A stretch of DNA of 13,961 nucleotides, taken from Clostridia bacterium. GTDB taxonomy: Bacteria; Bacillota_A; Clostridia; Oscillospirales; Acutalibacteraceae. This document shows, piece after piece, positions 1 through 6,474 of this stretch. The position numbers and the translations under genes are program-made. The DNA is taken from assembly GCA_017441045.1 (NCBI GenBank), contig JAFSAK010000094.1, positions 1 through 13,961 of the forward strand, in the 5' to 3' direction. How positions within the stretch are numbered: position 1 is the stretch's first letter; every line of letters begins with the position of its first letter. The notes beneath the pieces were generated by a model, which saw only the letters and a list, made by a program, of their open reading frames with translations, was not told the DNA's origin and ran no database searches.

Positions 1-1
1 T

Positions 2-595
2 ATCTGCTTTTTTCTGGCAGTAGGCGTACCCGCCGTTTTCACCGCCCTTTGCACCCACCATTTTGACCTTTTGCCAACCTCCTTTTCGCTGACTCTTATA
101 CGACTGCGGGGCGGTGTTCCTTTCCCATCGGTAATTGAATGTCTTTTACTCATATTTGTTTTCGAAATTTTAAAGGAAACAGGGGTGCGAATGCCCCAAA
201 GTCTCGGTCACGCTTTAAGTATTGTAGGCGGACTCGTGGTTGGACAAGCATCGGTAGAAGCGGGTATTATCAGCGCTCCTATGCTGATAGCCGTAGCCCT
301 TAGCGGCATTGCGGGGCTTATGATTCCCCGTCTTAAAGGCGCGGTATTTTACCTTAAAGTGCTTTTTACCGTAATGGGAGCCCTTTTCGGTCTTTACGGT
401 ATATTTATATTAGCCGCTCTCGTAACCTTGAAGGTTTTATCCCTCGATTCTTTTGGTACGGATTACACTCTGCCCCTTATTAAACCCAATCTTCAAAATC
501 TTAAGGATACCGTAATACGCGCTCCTTGGAGGAATATGTTTACCCGCCCTGCTTTTAATGTGGATAAAATACGAAAGGAAAGAAAAAATGATTAA
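2..595 (+). CDS. gerKA: Spore germination receptor subunit A, GerA/GerKA family (C-terminal part, 5' end outside window)
   Basis: The reading frame is open from the first full codon at the left edge and gives about 197 residues, so this is the C-terminal part of a larger protein (the family is usually around 500 residues). The visible part holds the membrane domain of GerA-family proteins, with the conserved stretch REGVPFP (here RGGVPFP), then FEILKETGVRMP, SIVGGLVVGQASVEAGIIS and the late motif PWRNMFTRP. At least four hydrophobic segments are visible. Subunit A forms, with the B and C subunits, a nutrient germinant receptor in the inner spore membrane; recent family work describes A as an oligomeric channel. 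A TTG at 71 could be mistaken for a start, but the homology begins before it. The stop overlaps the start of the next gene by 8 nt, so translation is probably coupled. Confidence 0.93.
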   Translation: MCFFLAVGVPAVFTALCTHHFDLLPTSFSLTLIRLRGGVPFPSVIECLLLIFVFEILKETGVRMPQSLGHALSIVGGLVVGQASVEAGIISAPMLIAVALSGIAGLMIPRLKGAVFYLKVLFTVMGALFGLYGIFILAALVTLKVLSLDSFGTDYTLPLIKPNLQNLKDTVIRAPWRNMFTRPAFNVDKIRKERKND

Positions 596-1583
596 AAAAC
601 TTTTATCCTTTCTTTTGATTTTTTCCTTGATTTTTATCTGCGGTTGCACAGGTTATACCGAAAGCGATAACCGACTTATTGTATCGGCTATGGGATTTGA
701 TAAAGAAGACGGGAACTTTTCTTTATATTTGCAGACAGTTACGGTAAACGAGGCAGAATCAGAACTTAAAGAACAGACCTATGAGGCCACGGGTAAAACG
801 GTGGAAGACACTCTTTTTTCTCTTAAATCCAAAATTTATAAACCCCTTTCCTTTGAGCATTGCAGCGCGGTTATACTCTCTACCCGACTTTTAAAAAACG
901 ATATAAAAGAAATTATCCGTTTTTGCAAAAAAACACAGGGGCTCAACACCTCGGTTTACTTTGCCGCCGCAGATGATACAGAGAAAATATTACACTTGAC
1001 CGCCGTTTCGGAAGCGGCGGGCGGTTACGATATTTCTTCCGCCATAGAAAGCAAGGATGAAGATATGGGCATCAGGTATAAAAACCGTCTTTATGAACTG
1101 CTTTCTTCCGAGGACCAATTTATCCCTACCGCATATCTTCCCTTTTTGAATATAACGGAAGATAAGTTTTATATCGACGGGGAAAGGGTTTATATTGATT
1201 TTTCCCCGAAAAGAAAACTGAGCCCCGATGAATCTTTCATCCTTTCGGTTTTAACCAACCGTTACCGCAAAGGCAATATTACCTTAAACGGAGAAACCGC
1301 GCAAATTCAAGATTCCCACACCTATTTTTCTGCTCGTATAAATGGCGGAAAACTTTATATAGAACTTAAAACAGAATTCCGTTTCAAAAACCGCAGCGAA
1401 AACTTTTTAGAGCAGTTTAATCTTTCGGCGCAAAATATTTTATCAAGAAAAGAAGATATTTTTAATTTTTCCGAAGTTTTAAAACAAAAATTCCCGAAAG
1501 TATTTGCGGCAGTTAAACCGAGTTACAATGAAATTTATTCGGCCGCCGCCATTTCTTATAAAGCAGAGGAGGAATTGTTTTGA
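588..1583 (+). CDS. gerKC: Spore germination lipoprotein, Ger(x)C family (GerKC)
   Basis: 331 residues from the ATG at 588, preceded by AAAGGAAAG; an in-frame ATG at 558 lies inside gerKA without a comparable site and would bury the signal peptide. The N-terminus is a lipoprotein signal: two lysines, a hydrophobic run and a lipobox ending I-C-G-C, with Cys20 the expected lipidated residue. The next part, around LIVSAMGFDKEDGNFSLYLQTV, matches the Ger(x)C N-terminal domain, and FEHCSAVILSTRLL matches its usual 'GHxxxIIxxxxLA' strand. Family members are often 370-400 residues; this one ends early, after KQKFPKVF, and lacks the usual C-terminal beta strands. The usual W-x-x-R-E-L motif after the lipobox is also not evident. 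It should be anchored on the outer leaflet of the spore inner membrane as the receptor C subunit. It overlaps gerKB by 4 nt. Confidence 0.9.
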   Translation: MIKKLLSFLLIFSLIFICGCTGYTESDNRLIVSAMGFDKEDGNFSLYLQTVTVNEAESELKEQTYEATGKTVEDTLFSLKSKIYKPLSFEHCSAVILSTRLLKNDIKEIIRFCKKTQGLNTSVYFAAADDTEKILHLTAVSEAAGGYDISSAIESKDEDMGIRYKNRLYELLSSEDQFIPTAYLPFLNITEDKFYIDGERVYIDFSPKRKLSPDESFILSVLTNRYRKGNITLNGETAQIQDSHTYFSARINGGKLYIELKTEFRFKNRSENFLEQFNLSAQNILSRKEDIFNFSEVLKQKFPKVFAAVKPSYNEIYSAAAISYKAEEELF

Positions 1584-2467
1584 AAATTTTAAAAGGTTAC
1601 TCGCCTCACTCTGTCGCCCTTATCACCTTAACAATTTTGGGAGAGGCGGTTATGACGGTTCCCTATAAACCCTCCGATATTTACTCATTTTCGGGGTTTT
1701 TATCCGCGTTTGTTTTAAGTATCGCTTCGTTTCTGTTGGCACCCTTTCTTTTTAAATTGGGGATTAAAACTTTGAAAAATTCTTCTCTTGCTGTGAAAAT
1801 TATCTGCCGCGGCGTTTTTTTACTGCTTTCCCTTTTATTTTGCCTTTCATCTGCCTTTCCGTTTTTAGAATTTTTGAATTTTTCAGAAAAAATACTGATG
1901 CCGCGGGCAAGTAAAATCATCGTAATTTTACTGTTTTTATCGGTGCTTATCCCTTTTTTAACGGCAAAAAAAGAGGCGGTTTTTAAATTTGCCTTAATAT
2001 CCGCCGTGTTTTCTGCCATTATAATTTTTTTGCTTTTTATTGTTTCGGTACCATCAATGAAACTTATAAATATTTCGGTATTTTCTTTTCCGCCGATAAA
2101 AAATCTCACAAAAGAAGGGACATCTTATTTTCTTAAAATTTTTCTGCCCGCTTTGGCCTCTATTGTACTTTGCCACAAGGCAAATCCGTCATTCAATAAA
2201 AAAACCGCCCTTTTGGGCGTAGCATCGGGCGGTATCCTTTTAAGCGGTGTTTTTCTTACCTCTTTGTTGATTTTGGGTAGCGGTGTAAACCATTTTGAGT
2301 TCCCTTACCTTTCGGCCATCGGCACCCTTACTTTCGGAAATCTTTTTACCCGTTTAGACCTATTTGTATATTTTCTGTTTTTCGTTTCGGCTCTTATTAA
2401 AACCGCCGTTTTAATAAGGAGCGGGGTTTTTATCATCCACCTTTTGAAAACTAAAAAATCCCCTTGA
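1580..2467 (+). CDS. gerKB: Spore germination permease subunit, GerAB/GerKB family
   Basis: 295 residues from a TTG start that overlaps the gerKC stop (TTGA). A strong AGGAGG at 1567-1572 sits 7 nt before it, which decides this start. The protein is almost entirely hydrophobic, with about nine membrane segments, and belongs to the GerAB branch of the APC transporter superfamily, the subunit thought to bind the germinant. The family signature near the C-terminus is visible as FGNLFTRLDLFVYFLFFVSALIKTAVLIRSG, corresponding to the 'FLERLDALFV...W..G.FIKIAV' block. The N-terminal Ser-Pro-x-x-x-A-L-I-T-L segment and the GEAVMTVPY turn also fit. Members are commonly about 360 residues, so this copy is compact. 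The order A-C-B matches the Bacillus gerK operon rather than gerA (A-B-C). Which germinant it senses cannot be read from the sequence. Confidence 0.88.
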   Translation: MKILKGYSPHSVALITLTILGEAVMTVPYKPSDIYSFSGFLSAFVLSIASFLLAPFLFKLGIKTLKNSSLAVKIICRGVFLLLSLLFCLSSAFPFLEFLNFSEKILMPRASKIIVILLFLSVLIPFLTAKKEAVFKFALISAVFSAIIIFLLFIVSVPSMKLINISVFSFPPIKNLTKEGTSYFLKIFLPALASIVLCHKANPSFNKKTALLGVASGGILLSGVFLTSLLILGSGVNHFEFPYLSAIGTLTFGNLFTRLDLFVYFLFFVSALIKTAVLIRSGVFIIHLLKTKKSP

Positions 2468-2480
2468 CCGAAAGGGGATT
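2457..2480 (+). terminator. Hairpin over the gerKB stop codon, possible weak terminator
   Basis: AATCCCCTT and AAGGGGATT form a perfect 9-bp stem with a 6-nt loop that includes the gerKB stop codon. On the plus strand it is followed by AAATCTTATAATT rather than a T run, so it would be a weak terminator in this direction. On the minus strand the stem is followed by TTTTTTAG, which looks better, but no minus-strand gene ends here. It could also be an operator, since it covers the -35 of the malQ promoter. Confidence 0.4.
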
Positions 2481-2492
2481 AAATCTTATAAT
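2464..2492 (+). promoter_or_regulatory. Predicted sigma-A promoter of malQ
   Basis: TTGACC (2464-2469), a 17-nt spacer and TATAAT (2487-2492) give a near-consensus promoter, with a transcript start expected near 2499, about 29 nt before the malQ ATG. The -35 overlaps the gerKB stop and falls in the loop of the 2457-2480 hairpin. This suggests malQ is transcribed apart from the sporulation-time germination operon. Confidence 0.65.
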
Positions 2493-2527
2493 TACTATAT
2501 TATTTACTTTCCTTAAAGGAGTTTTTT

Positions 2528-4018
2528 ATGCGTAAAAGCGGAATTTTAATGCCTGTTTTTTCCCTTTCCTCAAATTACGGGATAGGAACTTTGGGAAAAG
2601 CGGCAGAAAATTTTATAGATTTTCTAAAAAAAGCAGGGCAAAGTTATTGGCAGATACTGCCCCTTAACCCCACAAATTATGGGGACTCACCCTACCAATC
2701 CTTTTCTTCTTCGGCGGGTAACCCTTATTTTATAGACCTTGATACTTTGTGTGAAGAAGGGCTTCTTTTTAAAGAAGAATATGAAAATATAGATTTCGGA
2801 GATAACCCTCTGAGCGTTGATTACGGCAAACTTTACGAAAATCGTCTCGATATTTTATATATCGCTTTCTCCCGATTCAAAGAAAACGAAGAATATAGAA
2901 AATTTGCCGAAAAAGAGGATTATTGGCTCCGCGAATACGCTCTTTTTATGGCGCTTAAAGATGCCTTTGGCGGAACGGCTTGGTATACCTGGGATGATGA
3001 CCTTAAGTTCAGAAAAAAATCGGCATTAAAAGAAGCCGAGTCCAAATATAAAGACCGCATTAATTTTCATAAATTCGTGCAGTTTAAATTTTTCGAGCAA
3101 TGGCTCCGAATTAAAAACTACGCCAATAGCAGTGGCATCGAAATCATAGGCGATATGCCTATATATGTTGCCCACGACAGCGCAGATGTATGGAGTAATA
3201 CCAATTGCTTCGACCTTGATAAAAATCTTAATCCTAAATCCGTTGCGGGAACTCCGCCCGATGCTTTTTCGAAGGATGGGCAACTCTGGGGAAGCCCTCT
3301 TTACAGATGGAATTATATGGCCAAAGAGGATAAACCCTATTCCTTTTGGATAAACAGAATGAAATCCGCTTTCCAAATTTACGATATTGTCCGAATTGAC
3401 CATTTCAGAGGTTTTGAATCCTACTATGCCATAAAGTTCGGAGCCGAAACCGCTAAAGACGGAGTTTGGAAAAAGGGTCCATCTATGAAACTTTTCAGAG
3501 CCCTTAAAAAAGAATTCGGCGAAAGTCTCCCCATTATAGCCGAAGATTTGGGATTTTTAACACCCCAGGTCAAAAAACTCCTTAAGGATTCCGGTTTCCC
3601 AGGTATGAAGGTACTGCAGTTTGCCTTTGATAGCCGCGAAGAAAGTGATTATCTTCCCCATAATTATAATAAAAACTGCATTGTTTACACCGGCACCCAC
3701 GATAACGATACTATTATGGGTTGGATAAAATCGGCGCCGCCCGAATATGTGGCATTCGCAGAAAAATATCTGGGCGCCAAAGCCGAAAGCGGTTTTAACT
3801 GGGCCTTTATAAAGGCGGCGATGATGTCTGTAGCGGATACGGCCATCCTTATGATGCCCGATTTTATAGGGCTCTCTGAAAGCGGCCGAATTAATACTCC
3901 ATCTACCCTTGGCGATAACTGGAAATGGCGTATTGACGGGGCTTGTATAAACGATTGGCTTGCGGGCATTATATACGATTTAACCGAAACCTACGGAAGA
4001 ATTCCTAAAGAGAAATAA
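2528..4018 (+). CDS. malQ: 4-alpha-glucanotransferase (amylomaltase, GH77)
   Basis: 496 residues, the usual length for the bacterial amylomaltase family. It moves alpha-1,4-glucan segments between maltooligosaccharides in the cytoplasm, releasing glucose, and works in maltodextrin, starch or glycogen use. The N-terminal RKSGILMPVFSLSSNYGIGTLG and WQILPLNPTNYGDSPYQSFSSSAGNPYFIDL are hallmark GH77 blocks. The catalytic set is present: nucleophile Asp291 in RIDHFRG, acid/base Glu339 in IIAEDLG, and Asp392 in GTHDNDT. The 250s-type loop is visible around GTPPDAFSKDGQLWGSPLYRW. AAGGAG lies 6 nt before the ATG. No other maltose or glycogen genes are next to it; it stands alone between the germination operon and the convergent uraA, with its own promoter and terminator. 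Confidence 0.97.
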   Translation: MRKSGILMPVFSLSSNYGIGTLGKAAENFIDFLKKAGQSYWQILPLNPTNYGDSPYQSFSSSAGNPYFIDLDTLCEEGLLFKEEYENIDFGDNPLSVDYGKLYENRLDILYIAFSRFKENEEYRKFAEKEDYWLREYALFMALKDAFGGTAWYTWDDDLKFRKKSALKEAESKYKDRINFHKFVQFKFFEQWLRIKNYANSSGIEIIGDMPIYVAHDSADVWSNTNCFDLDKNLNPKSVAGTPPDAFSKDGQLWGSPLYRWNYMAKEDKPYSFWINRMKSAFQIYDIVRIDHFRGFESYYAIKFGAETAKDGVWKKGPSMKLFRALKKEFGESLPIIAEDLGFLTPQVKKLLKDSGFPGMKVLQFAFDSREESDYLPHNYNKNCIVYTGTHDNDTIMGWIKSAPPEYVAFAEKYLGAKAESGFNWAFIKAAMMSVADTAILMMPDFIGLSESGRINTPSTLGDNWKWRIDGACINDWLAGIIYDLTETYGRIPKEK

Positions 4019-4023
4019 AAAAA

Positions 4024-4060
4024 TGGCTTGACCGCAACGGTCAAGCCACTTTTGTTTTTT
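4024..4060. terminator. Bidirectional intrinsic terminator between malQ and uraA
   Basis: TGGCTTGACCG (4024-4034) and CGGTCAAGCCA (4038-4048) form a perfect 11-bp stem with a 3-nt loop. It is followed by CTTTTGTTTTTT on the plus strand and, read the other way, by a run of seven T. It serves the convergent malQ and uraA genes. Confidence 0.92.
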
Positions 4061-4063
4061 AAG

Positions 4064-5425
4064 TTATTCTTCAACCTTTTCTTTTGAAAGGATAATATTA
4101 ATTATAATACCGAGGATAAGCGCACAGGCAATGGAAGTAAGGGTTACCTTGCCGAAATTAAGGGTAAGTCCGCCGATACCTGCAATAAGAATTGCCGATG
4201 CAACGAAAAGATTTTTGTTTTGGTTTAAATCTACCTTTTGTACCATCTTAAGACCGCTGACTGCTATAAATCCGTAAAGCGCCATACAAACGCCGCCCAT
4301 TACACAGGAAGGAATCGAGTTAACGAAGGCAACAAAGGGATTAACAAGAGAAACAAGTATAGCGCCGATGGCGGCAGTAATAATGGTTACAACCGAAGCG
4401 TTTCTGGTGATGGCAACGCAGGCAACCGATTCGCCGTAGGTAGTATTTGGGCAACCGCCGAAGAAAGCGCCAACCATAGAGCCGACACCATCACCGAGGA
4501 GTGTTCTATGATGACCGGGGTCTTCGAGAAGGTCTTTTTCGATGATAGAGGAAATATTTTTATGGTCGGCAATATGTTCTGCAAATACAACGAATGCAAC
4601 GGGAATATATGCTACTGCGATAGTTCCGATATAAGAGCCGCTTAATTCACCGATTCCCTTTACAGCTGTTAAGAAGGTGAAATCGGGAATGGCAAAGAAG
4701 GTTTTAAGGGTAATACCATCTGCCACAAGGGCGGTAAAGTGTGAAAAGTCAATAACCATCAAGGCAGAATTATCGGTAAGTATTCCGATTACGGTGAATA
4801 TTGCCGCAACAAAATAACCCGCAAGAATTCCGAGAATAAAGGGAATAAGTTTCATCATTTTCTTGCCGTAGGTTGAGCAGAGGGTTACTACGATAAGGGT
4901 AATAATACCTATAAGAACGCAGATAAGAGGATTGGCAATCGATGTGCCTTCTACCTTAACGCCGCCGTTTTGAAGGTCGCCCACCGCATTTCCCGCAAGG
5001 GAAAGACCGATTATGGCAACTGTGGGGCCAATAACAACTGCGGGCATAAGTTTATTTATCCAATTAACGCCTGCAATTTTAACAATGATTGCGATAACAA
5101 CATAAACAAGACCTGCAAAAACAGCGCCTAAAATAAGACCCACATATCCAAGGGACATCGATACCCCGCCTGCAAAAGCCGCGGCCATAGAGCCGAGGAA
5201 TGCGAAGGAAGAGCCAAGGAACACAGGGCTTCTGAACTTGGTGAATAGCGCATAAACCAATGTTCCTACACCCGCGCCGAAAAGGGCAGCCGCAGGGCTC
5301 ATTCCGTTACCGATAATAACCGGTACTACGAGGGTTGCCGCCATAATGGCGAGTAACTGCTGAATTGCGAAGACAATTACTTGACCGAATTTAGGTCTGT
5401 CTTCCACGCCGTAAATCATTTTCAT
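4064..5425 (-). CDS. uraA: Uracil permease, NCS2 family (UraA/PyrP)
   Basis: 453 residues, strongly hydrophobic, matching the 14-helix NCS2 nucleobase:cation symporters of the inner membrane, in the uracil branch. Family blocks are clear: GVEDRP at the N-terminus, FLGSSFAFLG, the substrate-binding AEHIAD with Glu283, and GCPNTTYGES with Glu332; the two glutamates are 49 residues apart, as are Glu241 and Glu290 of the E. coli protein. The position equivalent to His245 of E. coli UraA is Asp here (EHIAD instead of EHVGH). The ATG has GGAGGA 7 nt upstream, with a second ATG two codons on. The gene follows pyrR by 57 nt in the same direction, so it should be cotranscribed and shut off when UMP is high; its role is uracil uptake for salvage. 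NCS2 also holds xanthine and urate carriers, but the pyrR partner and the motifs favour uracil. Confidence 0.95.
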   Translation of the reverse strand: MKMIYGVEDRPKFGQVIVFAIQQLLAIMAATLVVPVIIGNGMSPAAALFGAGVGTLVYALFTKFRSPVFLGSSFAFLGSMAAAFAGGVSMSLGYVGLILGAVFAGLVYVVIAIIVKIAGVNWINKLMPAVVIGPTVAIIGLSLAGNAVGDLQNGGVKVEGTSIANPLICVLIGIITLIVVTLCSTYGKKMMKLIPFILGILAGYFVAAIFTVIGILTDNSALMVIDFSHFTALVADGITLKTFFAIPDFTFLTAVKGIGELSGSYIGTIAVAYIPVAFVVFAEHIADHKNISSIIEKDLLEDPGHHRTLLGDGVGSMVGAFFGGCPNTTYGESVACVAITRNASVVTIITAAIGAILVSLVNPFVAFVNSIPSCVMGGVCMALYGFIAVSGLKMVQKVDLNQNKNLFVASAILIAGIGGLTLNFGKVTLTSIACALILGIIINIILSKEKVEE

Positions 5426-5465
5426 TTTTTTGTCCTCCGTATTTAACTTAAAATTTATATCAATT

Positions 5466-5480
5466 CGGATTTTAAATCCG
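5466..5480 (-). other. Small hairpin between pyrR and uraA
   Basis: CGGATT and AATCCG form a 6-bp stem with a 3-nt loop just after the pyrR stop. No T run follows and no PyrR-binding motif is visible, so unlike the Bacillus pyr operon there seems to be no second attenuator between pyrR and the permease gene. Its role, if any, is unknown. Confidence 0.3.
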
Positions 5481-5482
5481 TA

Positions 5483-6022
5483 TTAACCCGTTGTGAGTTC
5501 CACCGCAATTATATCATCAATTGGGGGAATTTTAACATTTATCCGTTCACTTTTCGAAGTAGGGATATTTTTGCCTACATAATCTCCCCTTATGGGAAGT
5601 TCGCGGTGACCTCTATCTACAAGTACCGCAAGTTGCACCGCATCGGGTCTGCCGTGCCGCATAACCGCATCTAAAGCCGCGCGGGCGGTTCTGCCCGTAT
5701 ATAAAACATCATCAACAAGCACTACGGTTTTGCCCGATATATCGAAACCTATCTGATAATCTTTTATTATGGGCTCCTCTGATTTTGTTTCAAGGTCATC
5801 TCGATAGAAGGTAATATCCAGCACCCCCGTAGGCACCGAAGCCCCCTCTATCTTGCTTATATTTTCCGCGATTATTTTTGCAAGAGGTACCCCTCTGCGC
5901 TTGATACCTATAATGCAAAGATTTTCGCATCCGTTATTCTTTTCAACTATTTCATGGGATATTCTTTTAAGCGCACGGCTAACCGCCGCTTCATCCATTA
6001 AAACTGCCTTGAGTTCGGACAA
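5483..6022 (-). CDS. pyrR: Bifunctional pyr attenuation regulator / uracil phosphoribosyltransferase PyrR
   Basis: 179 residues from a TTG at 6022, the normal length for PyrR. The protein binds the leader RNA of pyrimidine genes when loaded with UMP and favours termination; many homologues also make UMP from uracil and PRPP. Near the N-terminus is [25 protein letters not shown], as in other PyrR proteins. The PRPP-binding motif [15 protein letters not shown] carries Asp104 and Asp105, and [24 protein letters not shown] is the PyrR signature that separates it from other phosphoribosyltransferases. The frame stays open upstream to 6205, but that extension runs through a terminator, an antiterminator and the promoter, so it is not coding. 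The start is set by AAAGGTGGG 7 nt before the TTG and by alignment. uraA follows, giving a two-gene uracil salvage operon under its own attenuator. Confidence 0.96.
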   Translation of the reverse strand: MSELKAVLMDEAAVSRALKRISHEIVEKNNGCENLCIIGIKRRGVPLAKIIAENISKIEGASVPTGVLDITFYRDDLETKSEEPIIKDYQIGFDISGKTVVLVDDVLYTGRTARAALDAVMRHGRPDAVQLAVLVDRGHRELPIRGDYVGKNIPTSKSERINVKIPPIDDIIAVELTTG

Positions 6023-6029
6023 TTTAAAA

Positions 6030-6038
6030 CCCACCTTT
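6030..6038 (-). promoter_or_regulatory. Ribosome binding site that sets the pyrR TTG start
   Basis: AAAGGTGGG differs from the ideal AAAGGAGG by one base and lies 7 nt before the TTG at 6022. It begins 8 nt after the attenuator T tract. The upstream in-frame ATG at 6081 lies inside the antiterminator stem, and its 5' flank (AAAGAG) is weaker. Confidence 0.75.
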
Positions 6039-6046
6039 ACCGGATT

Positions 6047-6073
6047 AAAAAATAAGCCGCACTTATGTGCGGC
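6047..6073 (-). terminator. Attenuator terminator in the pyrR leader
   Basis: GCCGCAC (6073-6067) and GTGCGGC (6062-6056) form a perfect 7-bp GC-rich stem with loop ATAA, followed at once by TTATTTTTT (6055-6047). It sits between the promoter and the pyrR start, so it controls entry into the operon. Its 5' arm is shared with the antiterminator. Confidence 0.92.
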
Positions 6074-6154
6074 AAAGTTCATCTCTTTATAATATGTATA
6101 TACCCTTTTCATATATACATATAATATATAAGCCCTTGCCGACATCTCTGTGTC
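6070..6154 (-). promoter_or_regulatory. PyrR-binding hairpin and antiterminator of the pyrR-uraA leader
   Basis: The RNA reads GACA, CAGAGA, UGUC (6154-6141): a 4-bp stem closing the hexaloop CAGAGA, followed by GGCAAGGG. This fits the known PyrR-binding consensus (UCCAGAGAGGCUKRCAAGRG), with the stem changed in a pair-preserving way. CGGCAAGG (6141-6134) can instead pair with CUUUGCCG (6077-6070), with all eight positions paired (one G-U), which would occupy the 5' arm of the terminator. Between these arms are AU-rich segments (about 6130-6112 and 6101-6088) that also pair and would lengthen the antiterminator. Model: UMP-bound PyrR holds the CAGAGA hairpin, the antiterminator cannot form, and transcription stops. 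The match is by eye; no covariance search was run. Confidence 0.88.
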
Positions 6155-6182
6155 AAATTTAAAGGAACCTTTTGCTAAAGTT

Positions 6183-6211
6183 ATTCTAACACACCCATAC
6201 CTCAATGTAAA
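6183..6211 (-). promoter_or_regulatory. Predicted sigma-A promoter of pyrR-uraA
   Basis: TTTACA (6211-6206), a 17-nt spacer and TAGAAT (6188-6183) put the transcript start near 6176, leaving a leader of about 154 nt that contains the whole attenuator. No other good promoter lies between it and the PyrR-binding hairpin. Confidence 0.8.
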
Positions 6212-6332
6212 GTATTTTGTGTATAATTTTTAGCGGTTGAGCATACTATATATAGGTTTTATTCTATTTTTAAGGGGTCGTTTTTGCCGCTTTATCCACA
6301 CTGTTTACTTAAAATCGGCATTTTACACAAGT

Positions 6333-6355
6333 TTTCTGACATTAAATGTCAGAAA
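6333..6355. repeat. Palindrome 1 in the intergenic region
   Basis: TTTCTGACATT and AATGTCAGAAA are perfect 11-nt inverted arms around a single A. A near-continuous dyad of this kind looks like a site for a dimeric regulator rather than a terminator; no T run follows. The protein that binds it is not identifiable here. Confidence 0.7.
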
Positions 6356-6367
6356 TTCCGTAATTTT

Positions 6368-6391
6368 AAAAGTTACAAAGTTGTAACTTTT
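6368..6391. repeat. Palindrome 2 in the intergenic region
   Basis: AAAAGTTACAA and TTGTAACTTTT are perfect 11-nt arms around AG. The TTACAA/TTGTAA core differs from palindrome 1, so they are not copies of one another. The 3' arm ends in five T, so a weak plus-strand terminator is possible, though there is no gene upstream in that direction. Confidence 0.7.
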
Positions 6392-6408
6392 TGATTTTTC
6401 GTAATTTA

Positions 6409-6425
6409 TTGTGCAAAATGCACAA
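6409..6425. repeat. Palindrome 3 in the intergenic region
   Basis: TTGTGCA and TGCACAA are perfect 7-nt arms around AAA. It ends 20 nt before the -35 box of the next promoter, a position suited to regulating it. The centres of the three palindromes are about 36 and 38 bp apart. Confidence 0.6.
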
Positions 6426-6445
6426 ATTTATAGCGCGTTTTCGCC

Positions 6446-6474
6446 TTGACATTGTGAGTTTAATCGCATATAAT
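6446..6474 (+). promoter_or_regulatory. Perfect-consensus sigma-A promoter of the 3D-domain gene
   Basis: TTGACA (6446-6451), a 17-nt spacer and TATAAT (6469-6474): both hexamers and the spacing are ideal. Transcription should begin near 6481, leaving a leader of about 85 nt. A promoter this strong often needs a repressor, and the palindromes just upstream are candidates for control. Confidence 0.88.

Larger units (their letters stand above)
6206..6445. other. AT-rich intergenic region between divergent promoters, no gene seen
   Basis: About 240 nt separate the pyrR and 3D-protein promoters. I find no convincing coding frame and no tRNA. The stretch holds three separate palindromes and several DnaA-box-like 9-mers, listed apart. 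Two matches to TTATNCACA are exact: minus strand 6226-6218 (N=A) and plus strand 6292-6300 (N=C). Two more have one mismatch: plus 6321-6329 (TTTTACACA) and minus 6419-6411 (TTTTGCACA). Confidence 0.5.

Noticed and set aside
4238..4645. Plus-strand open frame inside uraA
   Set aside because: Antisense to a strongly conserved permease gene, no family resemblance and an unlikely composition rich in Asn, Gly and Tyr.
5426..5482. Second PyrR attenuator between pyrR and uraA, as in Bacillus
   Set aside because: Only a 6-bp hairpin without a U tract is present, and no CAGAGA-type hexaloop is seen in the 57-nt gap.
6206..6445. Chromosomal or plasmid replication origin
   Set aside because: DnaA-box matches and AT richness are present, but there is no dnaA, dnaN or rep gene nearby, no 13-mer array and only two exact boxes. 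Kept only as a finding on possible DnaA binding.
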